Positions 43,392-52,558 of a DNA stretch of 64,000 nt are shown here, in pieces. The DNA lies in contig NZ_LQPW01000163.1 in NCBI RefSeq assembly GCF_002116635.1, forward strand, positions 45,569-109,568, read 5' to 3'. A program made the position numbers and the translations under genes. The first letter of the stretch is position 1. Each line of letters starts with the position of its first letter. The notes under the pieces were generated by a model. That model saw only the letters and a list, made by a program, of their open reading frames with translations, had not been told where the DNA came from and did not search any database. The DNA comes from Mycobacterium szulgai (GTDB lineage Bacteria; Actinomycetota; Actinomycetes; Mycobacteriales; Mycobacteriaceae).

Positions 43392-44602
43392 AGGCTCAGC
43401 GCAGGTTCGGGTTGTCGTTGTCGTGGCCGCGGCTGACAGCCGTGTTCTTGGTCGACGTCCTGATTCTGGTGGTGGCAAGCCATTGCCCGGAGTCGTGGCA
43501 GGGCGAAAACCATGTGGCGTGGTGGGTAGGTGTGGGCCTCGCGGTGCTGGTGACACTGCTGTCAGTGGTCACCTACCACGGACTCACGGTGACGTCCGGT
43601 GTGGCGGCATGGCTGTGGGATTGGTCTGCTGACCCGGGCACGGCGCTGGCCGCCGGATGCACGCCGGCGCTGGACTATCAGCGCCGGTTCGGGCGTGACA
43701 CCGTCGGCGTGCGCGAGTACCGGGGCCGGTTGGTCACGGTGATCGCCGTGGACGGCGGCGAAGGTGACCCGACGGGTCGGCATCGCCATCGGTCGAGTTC
43801 GTCGGCGCCCGTTGTGTCGGTGGCCGCGGTCGCTGACGGATTGCGCCAGTTCGACATTCACTTGGACGGCATCGACATTGTGTCGGTGCAGGTGCGAGGT
43901 GGCGCGGAGGCGGCCAAAGCCTCGGCCTCACTAGAGGAGTGGGGGCCCGAAGAGTGGGGCATGGTGGGCGATGGCCCCGCGCCCGATCGGCGCCGTACCT
44001 GGCTGGTACTGCGAATGAATCCGCTGCGCAATGTCGCCGCTGTGGTGGCTCGCGATTCGTTGGCTTCGACGTTAGTCGCGGCCACCGAGCGGCTGGTTCA
44101 GGATCTGGATGGACAAAGTTGTGCCGCCCGCCCTTTGACTGCCGACGAGTTGGCTGAGGTCGACAGCACGGTTCTGGCTGATTTGGAGCCGACGTGGAGT
44201 CGTCCGGGTTGGCGTCACCTCAAGCACTTCAACGGGTTCGTGACAAGTTTCTGGGTGACGCCGGCCGACATCGAATCCGAGACGCTGGAGCAGCTGTGGT
44301 TGGCTGATGCCCCCGAAGTGGGCGCGACGGTGATCACCGTGCGGTTAACCACGCGGGTCGGACGGCCGGCGCTGTCGGCATGGGTGCGGTATCACAGTGC
44401 AGCTCGACTGCCCAAAGAGCTCTCGAGCGGGCTCAACCGGCTCACCGGCCGCCAGCTTGCCGCTGTACGCGCCAGCCTGCCCGCTCCCACAACCCGGCCC
44501 CAACTGGTCATCCCCAGTCGTGATCTGCGGGATCACGAGGAGCTCGAGCTCATAGTCAGCCACGAGACGGAGCACGCAACAAGCTCTTCCGCAGGGCAAT
44601 GA
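43388..44602 (+). CDS. eccE5: ESX-5 channel component EccE5
   Basis: A 404-residue protein with two N-terminal membrane spans (about residues 12-31 and 39-60) and a large cytosolic domain. Segments FGLSLSWPRLTAVFLVDVLI and YHGLTVTSGVAAWLWDWSAD match EccE proteins. It sits at the edge of the hexameric complex and stabilises it. The ATG at 43388 overlaps the mycP5 stop (ATGA), and its own stop overlaps the eccA5 start in the same way, so the three genes are co-translated. Confidence 0.95.
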   Translation: MKAQRRFGLSLSWPRLTAVFLVDVLILVVASHCPESWQGENHVAWWVGVGLAVLVTLLSVVTYHGLTVTSGVAAWLWDWSADPGTALAAGCTPALDYQRRFGRDTVGVREYRGRLVTVIAVDGGEGDPTGRHRHRSSSSAPVVSVAAVADGLRQFDIHLDGIDIVSVQVRGGAEAAKASASLEEWGPEEWGMVGDGPAPDRRRTWLVLRMNPLRNVAAVVARDSLASTLVAATERLVQDLDGQSCAARPLTADELAEVDSTVLADLEPTWSRPGWRHLKHFNGFVTSFWVTPADIESETLEQLWLADAPEVGATVITVRLTTRVGRPALSAWVRYHSAARLPKELSSGLNRLTGRQLAAVRASLPAPTTRPQLVIPSRDLRDHEELELIVSHETEHATSSSAGQ

Positions 44603-46431
44603 CCCGCGCGCAGTCCGCCGCCGAAGACGCCCGCAATGCCATGGTCGCCGGTCTGCTGGCGTCGGGAATCTCGGTAAACGGGCTGCAACCCAGCCACAAT
44701 CCGCAGGTCGCCGCGCAGATGTTCACCACGGCTACCACCCGTGACCCCATGATGTGTGACGCCTGGCTGGCTCGGGTGCTGGCCGGCGACCAGAGCATCG
44801 AGGTACTCGCCGGCGCCTGGGCGGCGGTAAGGACGTTCGGGTGGGAAACCCGCCGACTGGGCGTCACGGATCTGCAGTTTCGCCCCGAGGTATCCGACGG
44901 CCTGTTCCTGCGCCTGGCGGTGACCAGCGTGGATTCGCTGGCCTGCGCGTACGCTGCCGTTCTCGCCGAGGCCAAGCGCTACAAGGAGGCGGCCGAACTT
45001 CTGGACGCCACCGATCCCAAACACCCTTTCGACACCGAACTGGTGAGCTACGTGCGGGGCGTGTTGTATTTCCGCACCAAACGCTGGCCGGACGTGCTGA
45101 CTCAGTTTCCCGAAGCCACGCCCTGGCGTCATCCTGAACTCAAAGCCGCGGGCGCGGCCATGGCCACTACTGCACTGGCATCCCTCGGCGTCTTCGAGGA
45201 GGCCTACCGCCGCGCTTCTGAGGCCATCGAAGGTGACCGTGTGCCGGGCGCGGCCAACATCGCCCTGTACACCCAGGGCATGTGTCTGCGCCACGTCGGC
45301 CGCGAGGAGGAAGCCGTCGAGCTGTTGCGTCGCGTGTACTCACGTGACGCAAAGTTCACCCCGGCCCGCGAGGCGCTGGACAACCCGAACTTCCGGCTGG
45401 TCCTGACCGACCCGGAGACCATCGAGGCGCGCACCGATCCGTGGGATCCGGAGAGTGCACCGACCCGCGCGCAGACCGAGGCCGCCCGGCACGCCGAAAT
45501 GGCCGCGAAGTACCTGGCCGAGGGCGATGCCGAGCTGAACGCGATGCTCGGCATGGAACGGGCCAAGCGGGAGATCAAGCTCATCAAGTCCACGACGAAG
45601 GTGAACCTGGCGCGCGCCAAGATGGGCCTTCCGGTACCGGTGACGTCGCGGCACACATTGCTGCTGGGGCCGCCCGGTACCGGTAAGACGTCCGTGGCAC
45701 GCGCGTTCAGCAAACAGCTGTGCGGGCTGACGGTACTTCGCAAGCCAGTGGTGGTGGAAACCAGCCGCACCAAGCTGTTGGGCCGCTACATGGCCGACGC
45801 GGAAAAAAACACCGAGGAGATGCTCGAGGGCGCCCTCGGCGGTGCCGTGTTCTTCGATGAGATGCACACCCTGCATGAGAAGGGCTATTCCCAGGGGGAC
45901 CCCTACGGCAACGCGATCATCAATACCCTGCTGCTCTACATGGAAAACCATCGCGATGAACTGGTGGTCTTCGGTGCCGGCTACGCCAAGGCGATGGAAA
46001 AGATGCTCGAGGTGAATCAGGGTCTGCGACGGCGCTTTTCGACGGTCATCGAGTTCTTCAGCTATACCCCGGACGAGTTGCTCGCGCTGACCCGATTGAT
46101 GGGCCAGGAAAACGAGGACGTCATTACCGACGACGCGGTCCAGGTATTGTTGCCGTCCTACACCAAGTTCTATCTCGATGAGACCTATTCCGAAGACGGC
46201 GATTTGATCCGCGGCATCGATACCCTCGGTAATGCCGGATTCGTGCGCAATGTGGTGGAGAAAGCGCGCGACCACCGCAGTTTCCGGCTCGACGACGCGG
46301 TCCTCGACGAAGTGCTGGCTAGCGATTTCACCGATTTCAGCGAAGTGCAACTGCGCCGATTCAAAGAGCTGACGCGCGAGGATCTCGCCGAAGGCCTCGG
46401 CGCCGCGGTGGCGGAGAAGAAAACAAGCTGA
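44599..46431 (+). CDS. eccA5: ESX-5 cytosolic AAA+ ATPase EccA5
   Basis: A 610-residue protein of the CbxX/CfqX type. The N-terminal half (about residues 1-280) is TPR-like helical repeats (RYKEAAELLDATDPKHPFDT, EEAVELLRRVYSRDAKF). The C-terminal AAA+ module has Walker A GPPGTGKTSVARAF, Walker B AVFFDEMHTL and an arginine-finger region GLRRRFSTVIEF. It is thought to release EspG from PE/PPE cargo or handle substrates before export. It ends the core ESX-5 operon. Confidence 0.96.
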   Translation: MTRAQSAAEDARNAMVAGLLASGISVNGLQPSHNPQVAAQMFTTATTRDPMMCDAWLARVLAGDQSIEVLAGAWAAVRTFGWETRRLGVTDLQFRPEVSDGLFLRLAVTSVDSLACAYAAVLAEAKRYKEAAELLDATDPKHPFDTELVSYVRGVLYFRTKRWPDVLTQFPEATPWRHPELKAAGAAMATTALASLGVFEEAYRRASEAIEGDRVPGAANIALYTQGMCLRHVGREEEAVELLRRVYSRDAKFTPAREALDNPNFRLVLTDPETIEARTDPWDPESAPTRAQTEAARHAEMAAKYLAEGDAELNAMLGMERAKREIKLIKSTTKVNLARAKMGLPVPVTSRHTLLLGPPGTGKTSVARAFSKQLCGLTVLRKPVVVETSRTKLLGRYMADAEKNTEEMLEGALGGAVFFDEMHTLHEKGYSQGDPYGNAIINTLLLYMENHRDELVVFGAGYAKAMEKMLEVNQGLRRRFSTVIEFFSYTPDELLALTRLMGQENEDVITDDAVQVLLPSYTKFYLDETYSEDGDLIRGIDTLGNAGFVRNVVEKARDHRSFRLDDAVLDEVLASDFTDFSEVQLRRFKELTREDLAEGLGAAVAEKKTS

Positions 46432-47071
46432 TCGCCCTTCTTCGTGGCGTCAGCAGCTAACCAGCTTCGGCTGAAACCATGAGCGTTGTAGCCTCCATTA
46501 GCGGCTGGCATTAATGCATCGCAATTAACTCGAGGTAACCGCCGCGAGTCGCTTTGACCCCGTATCCGCAGCGATGCCACGATGGCGCTGGCTGGCCCGT
46601 CAGATGAAGTTTCTGCACGAAAACAGGCTCGGAATTAACAATTGAAATCACACGGCGAAGGCCGCCGGAATGCGGCGCGACACGGGCATTCTATGGGTTG
46701 CGTCCAACTCGCTTCGGGCGGCGCGACAGCCGGATACGCTGTTTGTGCCGAAGCTCGGACGAGCGGGACGCCGTATCTGGCAAATTTTGCCGGACTACCC
46801 CATCCCACTTTGTGCAACACAACGGCACTCCCGGGTGACCGAATCCTGACGGGAGGTGGGGCGGGATTGATCTATTAACAGTAGTCGTACGGAGTTGATG
46901 ATCGTTTCTTCCCGATCCGGTCACGGCGCGTTCTCCGCCGTCTGAAATCGACTGGCGCCGAGTATCCGAAACGCTGCGCAGCCATTGCGCACGTGCCATC
47001 GGCAATCCCCGACACCCGCCGCAGCGGCCGAGACCCCGATCCGGGTCGGACTATCTCAAAGGAGGAGTCCG
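46432..47071. other. Non-coding gap downstream of eccA5 with a diverged repeat module
   Basis: The gap holds no convincing gene; M. tuberculosis has the small lipoprotein gene lppT here and I see no match. Bases 46695-46756 resemble 50056-50115, and 46882-46922 resemble 50235-50276, in the same order, so the gap shares an ancestral module with the one before the PPE gene at 50444. AAAGGAGGA at the right end serves the PE remnant. Confidence 0.55.
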
Positions 47072-47206
47072 ATGTCTTCTGTGGGCACCCGACTCGAATC
47101 GCTGGAACCAGCGGCCGGTGAACTGCACAGCGTGTTACATCGCCCTGCCGCAAGCAAATTCGCGCTGCCCGTGGTCAACACGGCCATCGAAGCAGTAGCC
47201 GGTTAA
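47072..47206 (+). pseudogene. 44-codon PE remnant
   Basis: The frame starts with MSSVGTRLESLEPAAGELHS behind a near-perfect AAAGGAGGA site. It matches the beginning of a PE domain position by position (MSFVxTxPExLxxAAxxL), then jumps to ALPVVNTAIEAVAG, similar in character to a PE end. About 55 residues of the normal 99-residue PE domain are missing, including the YxxxD/E secretion motif. It lies 13 bases before a PPE gene, the usual PE-PPE spacing. The product, if made, should not dimerise normally. Confidence 0.6.
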
Positions 47207-47219
47207 GGGAGGCACAGCA

Positions 47220-48494
47220 ATGGATTTCGGAGCATTACCGCCAGAAGTCAACTCGTTGCGGATGTATTCGGGACCGGGCTCAGCATCGATGCTGGCGGCC
47301 GTGACCGCCTGGGATGGGCTTGCCGCAGAGCTGCGTTCGACGGCCGCCCAATACCAGACGGTGATTTCGGTGCTGACCAGCGACGGCTGGCTGGGGCCGG
47401 CGTCGGAATCGATGGTAGCTGCGGTCACCCCGTACCTGTCGTGGATGACCATCACCGGCATGCAGGCTGAGCAGACTGCCCGTCAGGCAGCGGCGGCAGC
47501 GGGGGCATACGAATCCGCGTTCGCCATGACGGTGCCTCCGGCTGCCGTGGCAGCCAACCGCGCACAGTTACAGGCGTTGGTCGCGACCAATCTGATTGGC
47601 CAGAACACGCCCGCAATCGCGGCTACCGAAGCTGCTTACGGCGAGATGTGGGCCCAGGATGCGGCGGCGATGTACGGCTATGCCACCGGCTCTGCCGTGG
47701 CCTCGACGCTGGCACCGTTCACCCAACCAGCACAGGTGACGGACCCCAGCGGTCAGCTCCCGCAGGCCGAGGCGGTCGTTCAAGCCGCGGGCAACGCGGT
47801 CGGCAACCTCACCCAAACGGAATTGCCGCAGCTCATGTCCCAGGTGCCGGGGAGCCTGCAAGGACTTGCTTCCCCGGCTGCGGCGTCGCCGCTGGACGCC
47901 ATTCCCGGATCGGGGTTGCTCGCGGACCTCTTGAATTTCCTGGACGGCAACGACGGCAATCCCTATGGGATCTTCTTCAATTCCTCGTTGGTGAACGGGT
48001 TCGTCTCAGCCGGATATATCAGCCCCGCGATCGTCACCCCCGCTGTCTGGGCGGGGATGGCAGATATCAATGCGGTAGCGCTCGGCTCGCAAGGGAGCGC
48101 ATTACCGCCCATGGGCTCCGGCGAAGGAAACCCTACGTGGATACCAGCGGCTTCGCCGGACAGTGCCGTGAATGTGCCGATCCTCAACGAAATCAACACG
48201 GCGAGCTCAACGAGTACGGGTGCAGGGGTATCAGCCGGCATTAACCAGGCGGCGTTAGTAGGGCGTTTGTCCGTTCCGCAGAGCTGGACGGAAGCTACCG
48301 CGGTGGCCAACCACGCCGGTGCCGCGGCGCCCGGCGGCGGCTGGACCAGTACCGCCGCTGTCCCGCAAGCGGCCGCAGGTATGCCCGGCGTGCCAGGTAT
48401 GCCCGCAGCGGGCATTTACGGCCACAGCTTCGGCAATGCCCCGCGATATGGGTTCCGCCCGACGGTCATGGGACGCCCGCCAGCCGCTGGATGA
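47220..48494 (+). CDS. PPE-SVP protein (first of a tandem pair)
   Basis: A 424-residue PPE protein: DFGALPPEVNSLRMYSGPGS at the start, SDGWLGPASE at the turn, GQNTPAIAATEAAYGEMWAQ, the SVP motif VGRLSVPQSW and the end RYGFRPTVMGRPPAAG. It resembles its downstream neighbour closely, including the segment NFLDGNDGNPYGIFFNSSLV. By position it corresponds to the PPE28-PPE30 group (Rv1800-Rv1802), but I cannot assign a one-to-one name. Its PE partner gene directly upstream is degenerate, so it may use a PE protein from the ESX-5 core. Confidence 0.92.
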   Translation: MDFGALPPEVNSLRMYSGPGSASMLAAVTAWDGLAAELRSTAAQYQTVISVLTSDGWLGPASESMVAAVTPYLSWMTITGMQAEQTARQAAAAAGAYESAFAMTVPPAAVAANRAQLQALVATNLIGQNTPAIAATEAAYGEMWAQDAAAMYGYATGSAVASTLAPFTQPAQVTDPSGQLPQAEAVVQAAGNAVGNLTQTELPQLMSQVPGSLQGLASPAAASPLDAIPGSGLLADLLNFLDGNDGNPYGIFFNSSLVNGFVSAGYISPAIVTPAVWAGMADINAVALGSQGSALPPMGSGEGNPTWIPAASPDSAVNVPILNEINTASSTSTGAGVSAGINQAALVGRLSVPQSWTEATAVANHAGAAAPGGGWTSTAAVPQAAAGMPGVPGMPAAGIYGHSFGNAPRYGFRPTVMGRPPAAG

Positions 48495-48588
48495 CGGAAG
48501 AGCCACCAGATCATCGGCGGATATCGGCGAGTGCTGGCATCGGTAATCGGTGCCGCCTCGCGTGCGGTCATTAAAGGAGGTGCAGGCA

Positions 48589-49797
48589 ATGGATTTCGGG
48601 GCGCTCCCGCCTGAAGTCAACTCCCTGCGCATGTATTCCGGGCCCGGCTCGGCGCCAATGCTGGCTGCCGCGACGGCCTGGGATGGCCTTGCCGCCGAAA
48701 TGCATTTGACCGCAACGGCATACGAGTCAGCGATCTCAGCTCTGGTCAGTGAAGGCTGGCTGGGGCCGGCGTCGGCGGCTATGGTGTCCGCGGTCGCCCC
48801 TTATGTGACATGGATGAGCGACACGGGCCTGCTGGCCGCCCAGACCGCCAGTCAGGCCGCAGCAGCCGCGGCGGCGTTCGAGGCCGCGTTTGCCATGACA
48901 GTGCCGCCGGCGGTGGTCGCCGCCAACCGTGCCCGATTACTGGCGCTGGTGGCCACCAATTTTCTGGGCATAAACACACCTGCGATCGCGGCTACCGAGG
49001 CCGAATACGCAGAGATGTGGGCACAGGACGCGACAGCGATGTACGGATACGCCGCAAGTTCGGCGGAAGCCGTTGCGCTGGAAGCCTTTTCCGAACCCAC
49101 CCAGATAGCCAACCCATCCGGACAGTACGCCCAGGCCGCAGCGGTCACTCAGGCGACTGACAGCCTCGCGCAAACCGAGCTGCCCCAACTCATGTCCGCG
49201 GTGCCGGCGACCCTACAAGAAATCTCATCACCGGCCGCAGCCTCACCGTTCGACGCCTTACCCCAGACCGGTCTGCTCGCCGACATCCTGAACTTCCTGG
49301 ACGGCAACGACGGTAACCCTTACGGGATCTTCTTCAATTCCAACTTGACGAACGGATTCGTCTCTGCCGGCTACACGGCTCCCGGAGCGATCTTGCCGGC
49401 TATCACCGGCGCAATCGCCGACTTCAATGCGGTGGCCGTTGACGCCGGGCCAGAGGGCTCATTGGCGAGCGCCGGTTCTATCGCTGCAACGGACGCCGCA
49501 GCGACCGTGATCCAACCAGGCGTCGGGGGAGTCACCGCCGGCACTAATCAGGCGGCCCTGGTCGGCCGGTTATCAGTGCCGCCGAGCTGGACCGCGGCCG
49601 TCGAGGTAGCCACGAATGCCGGTAACCCGGTCACCGGTGCCGGCTTGACCGGGGCCGCCGCTGCCCCGGAAGCCACCTCAACCGTGCCCGGTGTACCCGG
49701 CATGCCTGGCGCTGGTGTGTACGCGCGCAGCTTCGGCAGTGGCCCTCGCTACGGATTCCAGCCGACGATAATGACGCGCCCACCATCCGGCGGATAA
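48589..49797 (+). CDS. PPE-SVP protein (second of a tandem pair)
   Basis: A 402-residue PPE protein. DFGALPPEVNSLRMYSGPGS is the same as in the preceding PPE, and NFLDGNDGNPYGIFFNSNLT recurs in the middle, so the two arose by duplication and then diverged. The SVP motif is VGRLSVPPSW and the end is RYGFQPTIMTRPPSGG. TTAAAGGAGG lies nine bases before the ATG at 48589; a possible ATG 39 bases earlier is rejected because it precedes that site. No PE gene accompanies it. Confidence 0.92.
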   Translation: MDFGALPPEVNSLRMYSGPGSAPMLAAATAWDGLAAEMHLTATAYESAISALVSEGWLGPASAAMVSAVAPYVTWMSDTGLLAAQTASQAAAAAAAFEAAFAMTVPPAVVAANRARLLALVATNFLGINTPAIAATEAEYAEMWAQDATAMYGYAASSAEAVALEAFSEPTQIANPSGQYAQAAAVTQATDSLAQTELPQLMSAVPATLQEISSPAAASPFDALPQTGLLADILNFLDGNDGNPYGIFFNSNLTNGFVSAGYTAPGAILPAITGAIADFNAVAVDAGPEGSLASAGSIAATDAAATVIQPGVGGVTAGTNQAALVGRLSVPPSWTAAVEVATNAGNPVTGAGLTGAAAAPEATSTVPGVPGMPGAGVYARSFGSGPRYGFQPTIMTRPPSGG

Positions 49798-50443
49798 CCG
49801 AACTTCAGCCGTACCTAACGGCAATTCTGCGTCGACCAGCGGATAATCGAAATTGTTTGCCGATGCCAAACGATTGTTCAGCTTTTGCGAATTAAGCATT
49901 GCAAATCGCTGAGCGCGTTGAGTTGACTACTCCCGCCCCGAGTGCCACGATGGCCTCTGCATGCACCTCGCTAGGTGAGGCGTCTGCACGGACACAGGCC
50001 ACTGACCTCGAACGTCGAAAGACGCCCAGGGTCAGGACAGCTCTTCCCGGCTTAAGGGTTGAGCCCAAGTGGCTTTCGGCTGGTAAGCCGGATACGCCGT
50101 GTGGTGCCAAAGCTCTGTCGAGAGGGGTGTTGCTCAGCTTGACTTGTGCTGGGCTTTCATCCCTGCGTGTCGTTGACCGGCATCCCCGTGTGCCCCGGCC
50201 CTGAGGAGGTGAGAGCGAAGTGAGTCCCGGCGATAGTCCGTATCCGAGATCGAAGACCATTTCGTTTCGATCCGGCCCGGCCCAATTTTTCGTAATCTGA
50301 TTCGGCTTTACCGCTAAATCCTCAACCGCGCACTCAAGTCTCGTGAGTGCGCCTGATTGGTGTGCGCGGAAATTAGCCATAGAACACAGAAATTGAAATA
50401 TCGGGACGCCGGCTTCGGATCTTCCAGCTAGGAGAACCCCGCC
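49798..50443. other. Long leader of the PPE gene at 50444
   Basis: This 646-base gap contains no convincing gene on either strand; the long minus-strand frame crossing it runs antisense through the PPE coding region. It carries the second copy of the diverged module (50056-50115 and 50235-50276). Bases 50285-50405 are AT-richer. A CTAGGAGAAC ribosome site ends the gap. Confidence 0.5.
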
Positions 50444-51634
50444 ATGACCGGCACACTGGACTTTGCGGCTCTGCCGCCCGAAATCAACTCCGCGCGCATG
50501 TACACGGGCGCGGGCTCCGGACCAATGTTGGCAGCCGCATCGGCCTGGAACGGGGTGGCCGCCGAACTGCGCGCCACCGCGTTGTCCTACCACTCGGTGC
50601 TCTGCGCGCTGACCGGCGAGGAATGGTATGGACCAGCCGCTGCATCGATGGCAGCCGCCGTCGCACCCTACGTGACGTGGTTGAGCACTACCGCCGTCCA
50701 GGCCGAGCAGTCCGCCGCCCAAGCCGAAGCCGCGGCGGGTGCCTACGAAGCCGCATTCGCCGCGACGGTGCCCCCAGCGGTGATCGCAGCAAACCGCACG
50801 TTGTTGAGGACGTTGATCGCCACCAACATCCTGGGCCAGAACACCCCGGCAATCGCCGCGACCGAGGCGCATTACCTCGAAATGTGGGCGCAGGACGCCG
50901 CCGCCATGTACGCGTACGCCGGCACCTCGGCCGTCGCCGCCCGGCTGACCCCTTTCGTCGGACCCCAGCCGACGACCAATCCCAACGGGCTGGCCGCCCA
51001 GGCAGCAGCCGTCGCCTCTGCCGGCAATCAGCAGAGCGCGCTATCAGAACTGATCGCGGCGATACCCAGTGCACTACAGGGACTTTCGGGATCCAACGGC
51101 ACAACCATTTGGCAGATCATTTGGGATCTGCTGACTGGGTCTGGACCTGCCTGGTGGCAGACCTTCTGGAATGCGTGGGGGCCCAACGCGAATGTCTGGA
51201 ACACCATAACTTCGACTGGGCTCTTCGTGCCGGGCAGCGCATTTGCTCCCTTCATGGCCAGCGTGCTGGCTGGTAACAGTGCTGCGGATGCGGCTGAGGC
51301 GGGTGCCGCAGCTGCCGCGACTGGAGTCGGCGATGCGGTGGCAAGCCCGCTCGCATCCGCGGGCGGACTGGGTGGCGCAGTATCGGCCGTTACGGGCGAC
51401 GCCGGTATCGTCGGCAAGCTGTCGGTGCCGCCGAGTTGGCTTGCGGCCGCACCATCGACCAGTCCCGTCGGGGCAGCACTCGGGGGCACTCCGATGGTTG
51501 CGCCACCGCCGGCCGTGGCCGCCGGCATGCCTGCGGTTCCCATGGGCAATATGTCCGGTCAGCCCTTCGGGCGCGCAGTGCCCCAGTACGGTTTCCGTCC
51601 CACCTTCGTGGCACGCCCACCCGCCGCCGGATAG
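50444..51634 (+). CDS. PPE-SVP protein with a tryptophan-rich segment
   Basis: A 396-residue PPE protein beginning MTGTLDFAALPPEINSARMY, with three or four more N-terminal residues than its relatives, and GEEWYGPAAA at the turn. The SVP motif is VGKLSVPPSW and the end is QYGFRPTFVARPPAAG. Between the PPE domain and the SVP part lies a stretch of about 33 residues with seven tryptophans (IWQIIWDLL, AWWQTFWNAW, NVWN), unusual for this family and possibly membrane-interacting. It lies in the PPE28-PPE30 position; no closer name is given. Confidence 0.9.
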   Translation: MTGTLDFAALPPEINSARMYTGAGSGPMLAAASAWNGVAAELRATALSYHSVLCALTGEEWYGPAAASMAAAVAPYVTWLSTTAVQAEQSAAQAEAAAGAYEAAFAATVPPAVIAANRTLLRTLIATNILGQNTPAIAATEAHYLEMWAQDAAAMYAYAGTSAVAARLTPFVGPQPTTNPNGLAAQAAAVASAGNQQSALSELIAAIPSALQGLSGSNGTTIWQIIWDLLTGSGPAWWQTFWNAWGPNANVWNTITSTGLFVPGSAFAPFMASVLAGNSAADAAEAGAAAAATGVGDAVASPLASAGGLGGAVSAVTGDAGIVGKLSVPPSWLAAAPSTSPVGAALGGTPMVAPPPAVAAGMPAVPMGNMSGQPFGRAVPQYGFRPTFVARPPAAG

Positions 51635-52558
51635 CCCGGCGTCCAGGAAATCTACAGAAAGTGGGCAGCTAGCTGACAGGCGTATGTAACAAGGCTGGCT
51701 TAACGCGTTGCGTACGCTCGCCTAGCGTTGGGAGAACGGACGACAACGGCTGGCGGTAGCGGTGGATCGCGGGAGGCTCATCGGGCGCCACGGATTGGAG
51801 GGGTAGATGCAGGCGATGGACGTTCGAGACCGGGCGACCCGTGGCGTCGAATCCAGGGTGACTTAGACCTCAAATACGGTCACGCAACAGCCTTGGGCGA
51901 CTCGACTGCACATGTCGACGAGGCGGCCTTCGATGATGTTACGACCGCATATGACATTGATAAATAAATCACCGCCATAATGGTGGTGACGGATGGCTTC
52001 GAAAAAATCCATCGACGATGCGTTATCCGAATTTTAATCGTCGCATCTGTGACGAACCGGAGCAAAATATTCGCGATGGAGGCAACAAATGGCACGAAAT
52101 CGCGGGTATCGACTACGCGCGTGCGGCCGGAAATCAACCCACACTTAAATCCGCTTGGCTTGTTTGCAGATGTACCCCACACATCGCTGCGAGCTGCTTT
52201 TTTACTGTTATTTACCGGTAGCTGCGCACGGGTCTCACTGGAGGTCAACGGGAGGTGAAACGCATTGTTTACGTTGCGCTTACGTGAGCGGAACCCAATG
52301 CAAATAAATTGCGCGCAGTATATCATTATCGGGCAGGGAGGCCTGGGGAAAGGCATGAAGCAGGGGAGGGAAAACCAATCGTGACACGGTCAGCGAATGG
52401 CGGGCCATGCGGGTTCGCCGTGGTTGAATGATTGGCTCACTTGCCCCGCACATTATTTGTATGTCTGGTGAGTCTGATGAGAGCCGGACTGATTCGTGTG
52501 CAGAACTACGAGGCCGTGATTACCATGACGGCAATATAGGGGACCGGAGGTAACACAT
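51635..52558. other. 924-base gap replacing the PE_PGRS32-PE20 interval
   Basis: M. tuberculosis carries a PE_PGRS gene, two small genes, PE20 and PPE31 between the flanking PPE genes; none is visible here. A 79-codon frame at 51728-51967 has no family features. From about 51940 to 52460 the DNA is markedly AT-richer than its surroundings (for example GATAAATAAATCACC, GCAAATAAATTGCGC), suggesting a non-coding or foreign remnant. GACCGGAGGTAAC at the end is the ribosome site of the next PPE gene. Confidence 0.5.

Noticed and set aside
46642..46878. A 78-codon frame as a possible lppT lipoprotein
   Set aside because: There is no lipobox or signal peptide, and the region belongs to the diverged repeat module shared with 50056-50115.
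49892..50872. A 326-codon minus-strand frame across the PPE leader
   Set aside because: Its first half is antisense to the PPE gene at 50444, and its second half has no protein features or ribosome site.
51728..51967. A 79-codon frame in the 924-base gap
   Set aside because: It has a TTG start, no clear ribosome site and no recognisable motif; likely chance.
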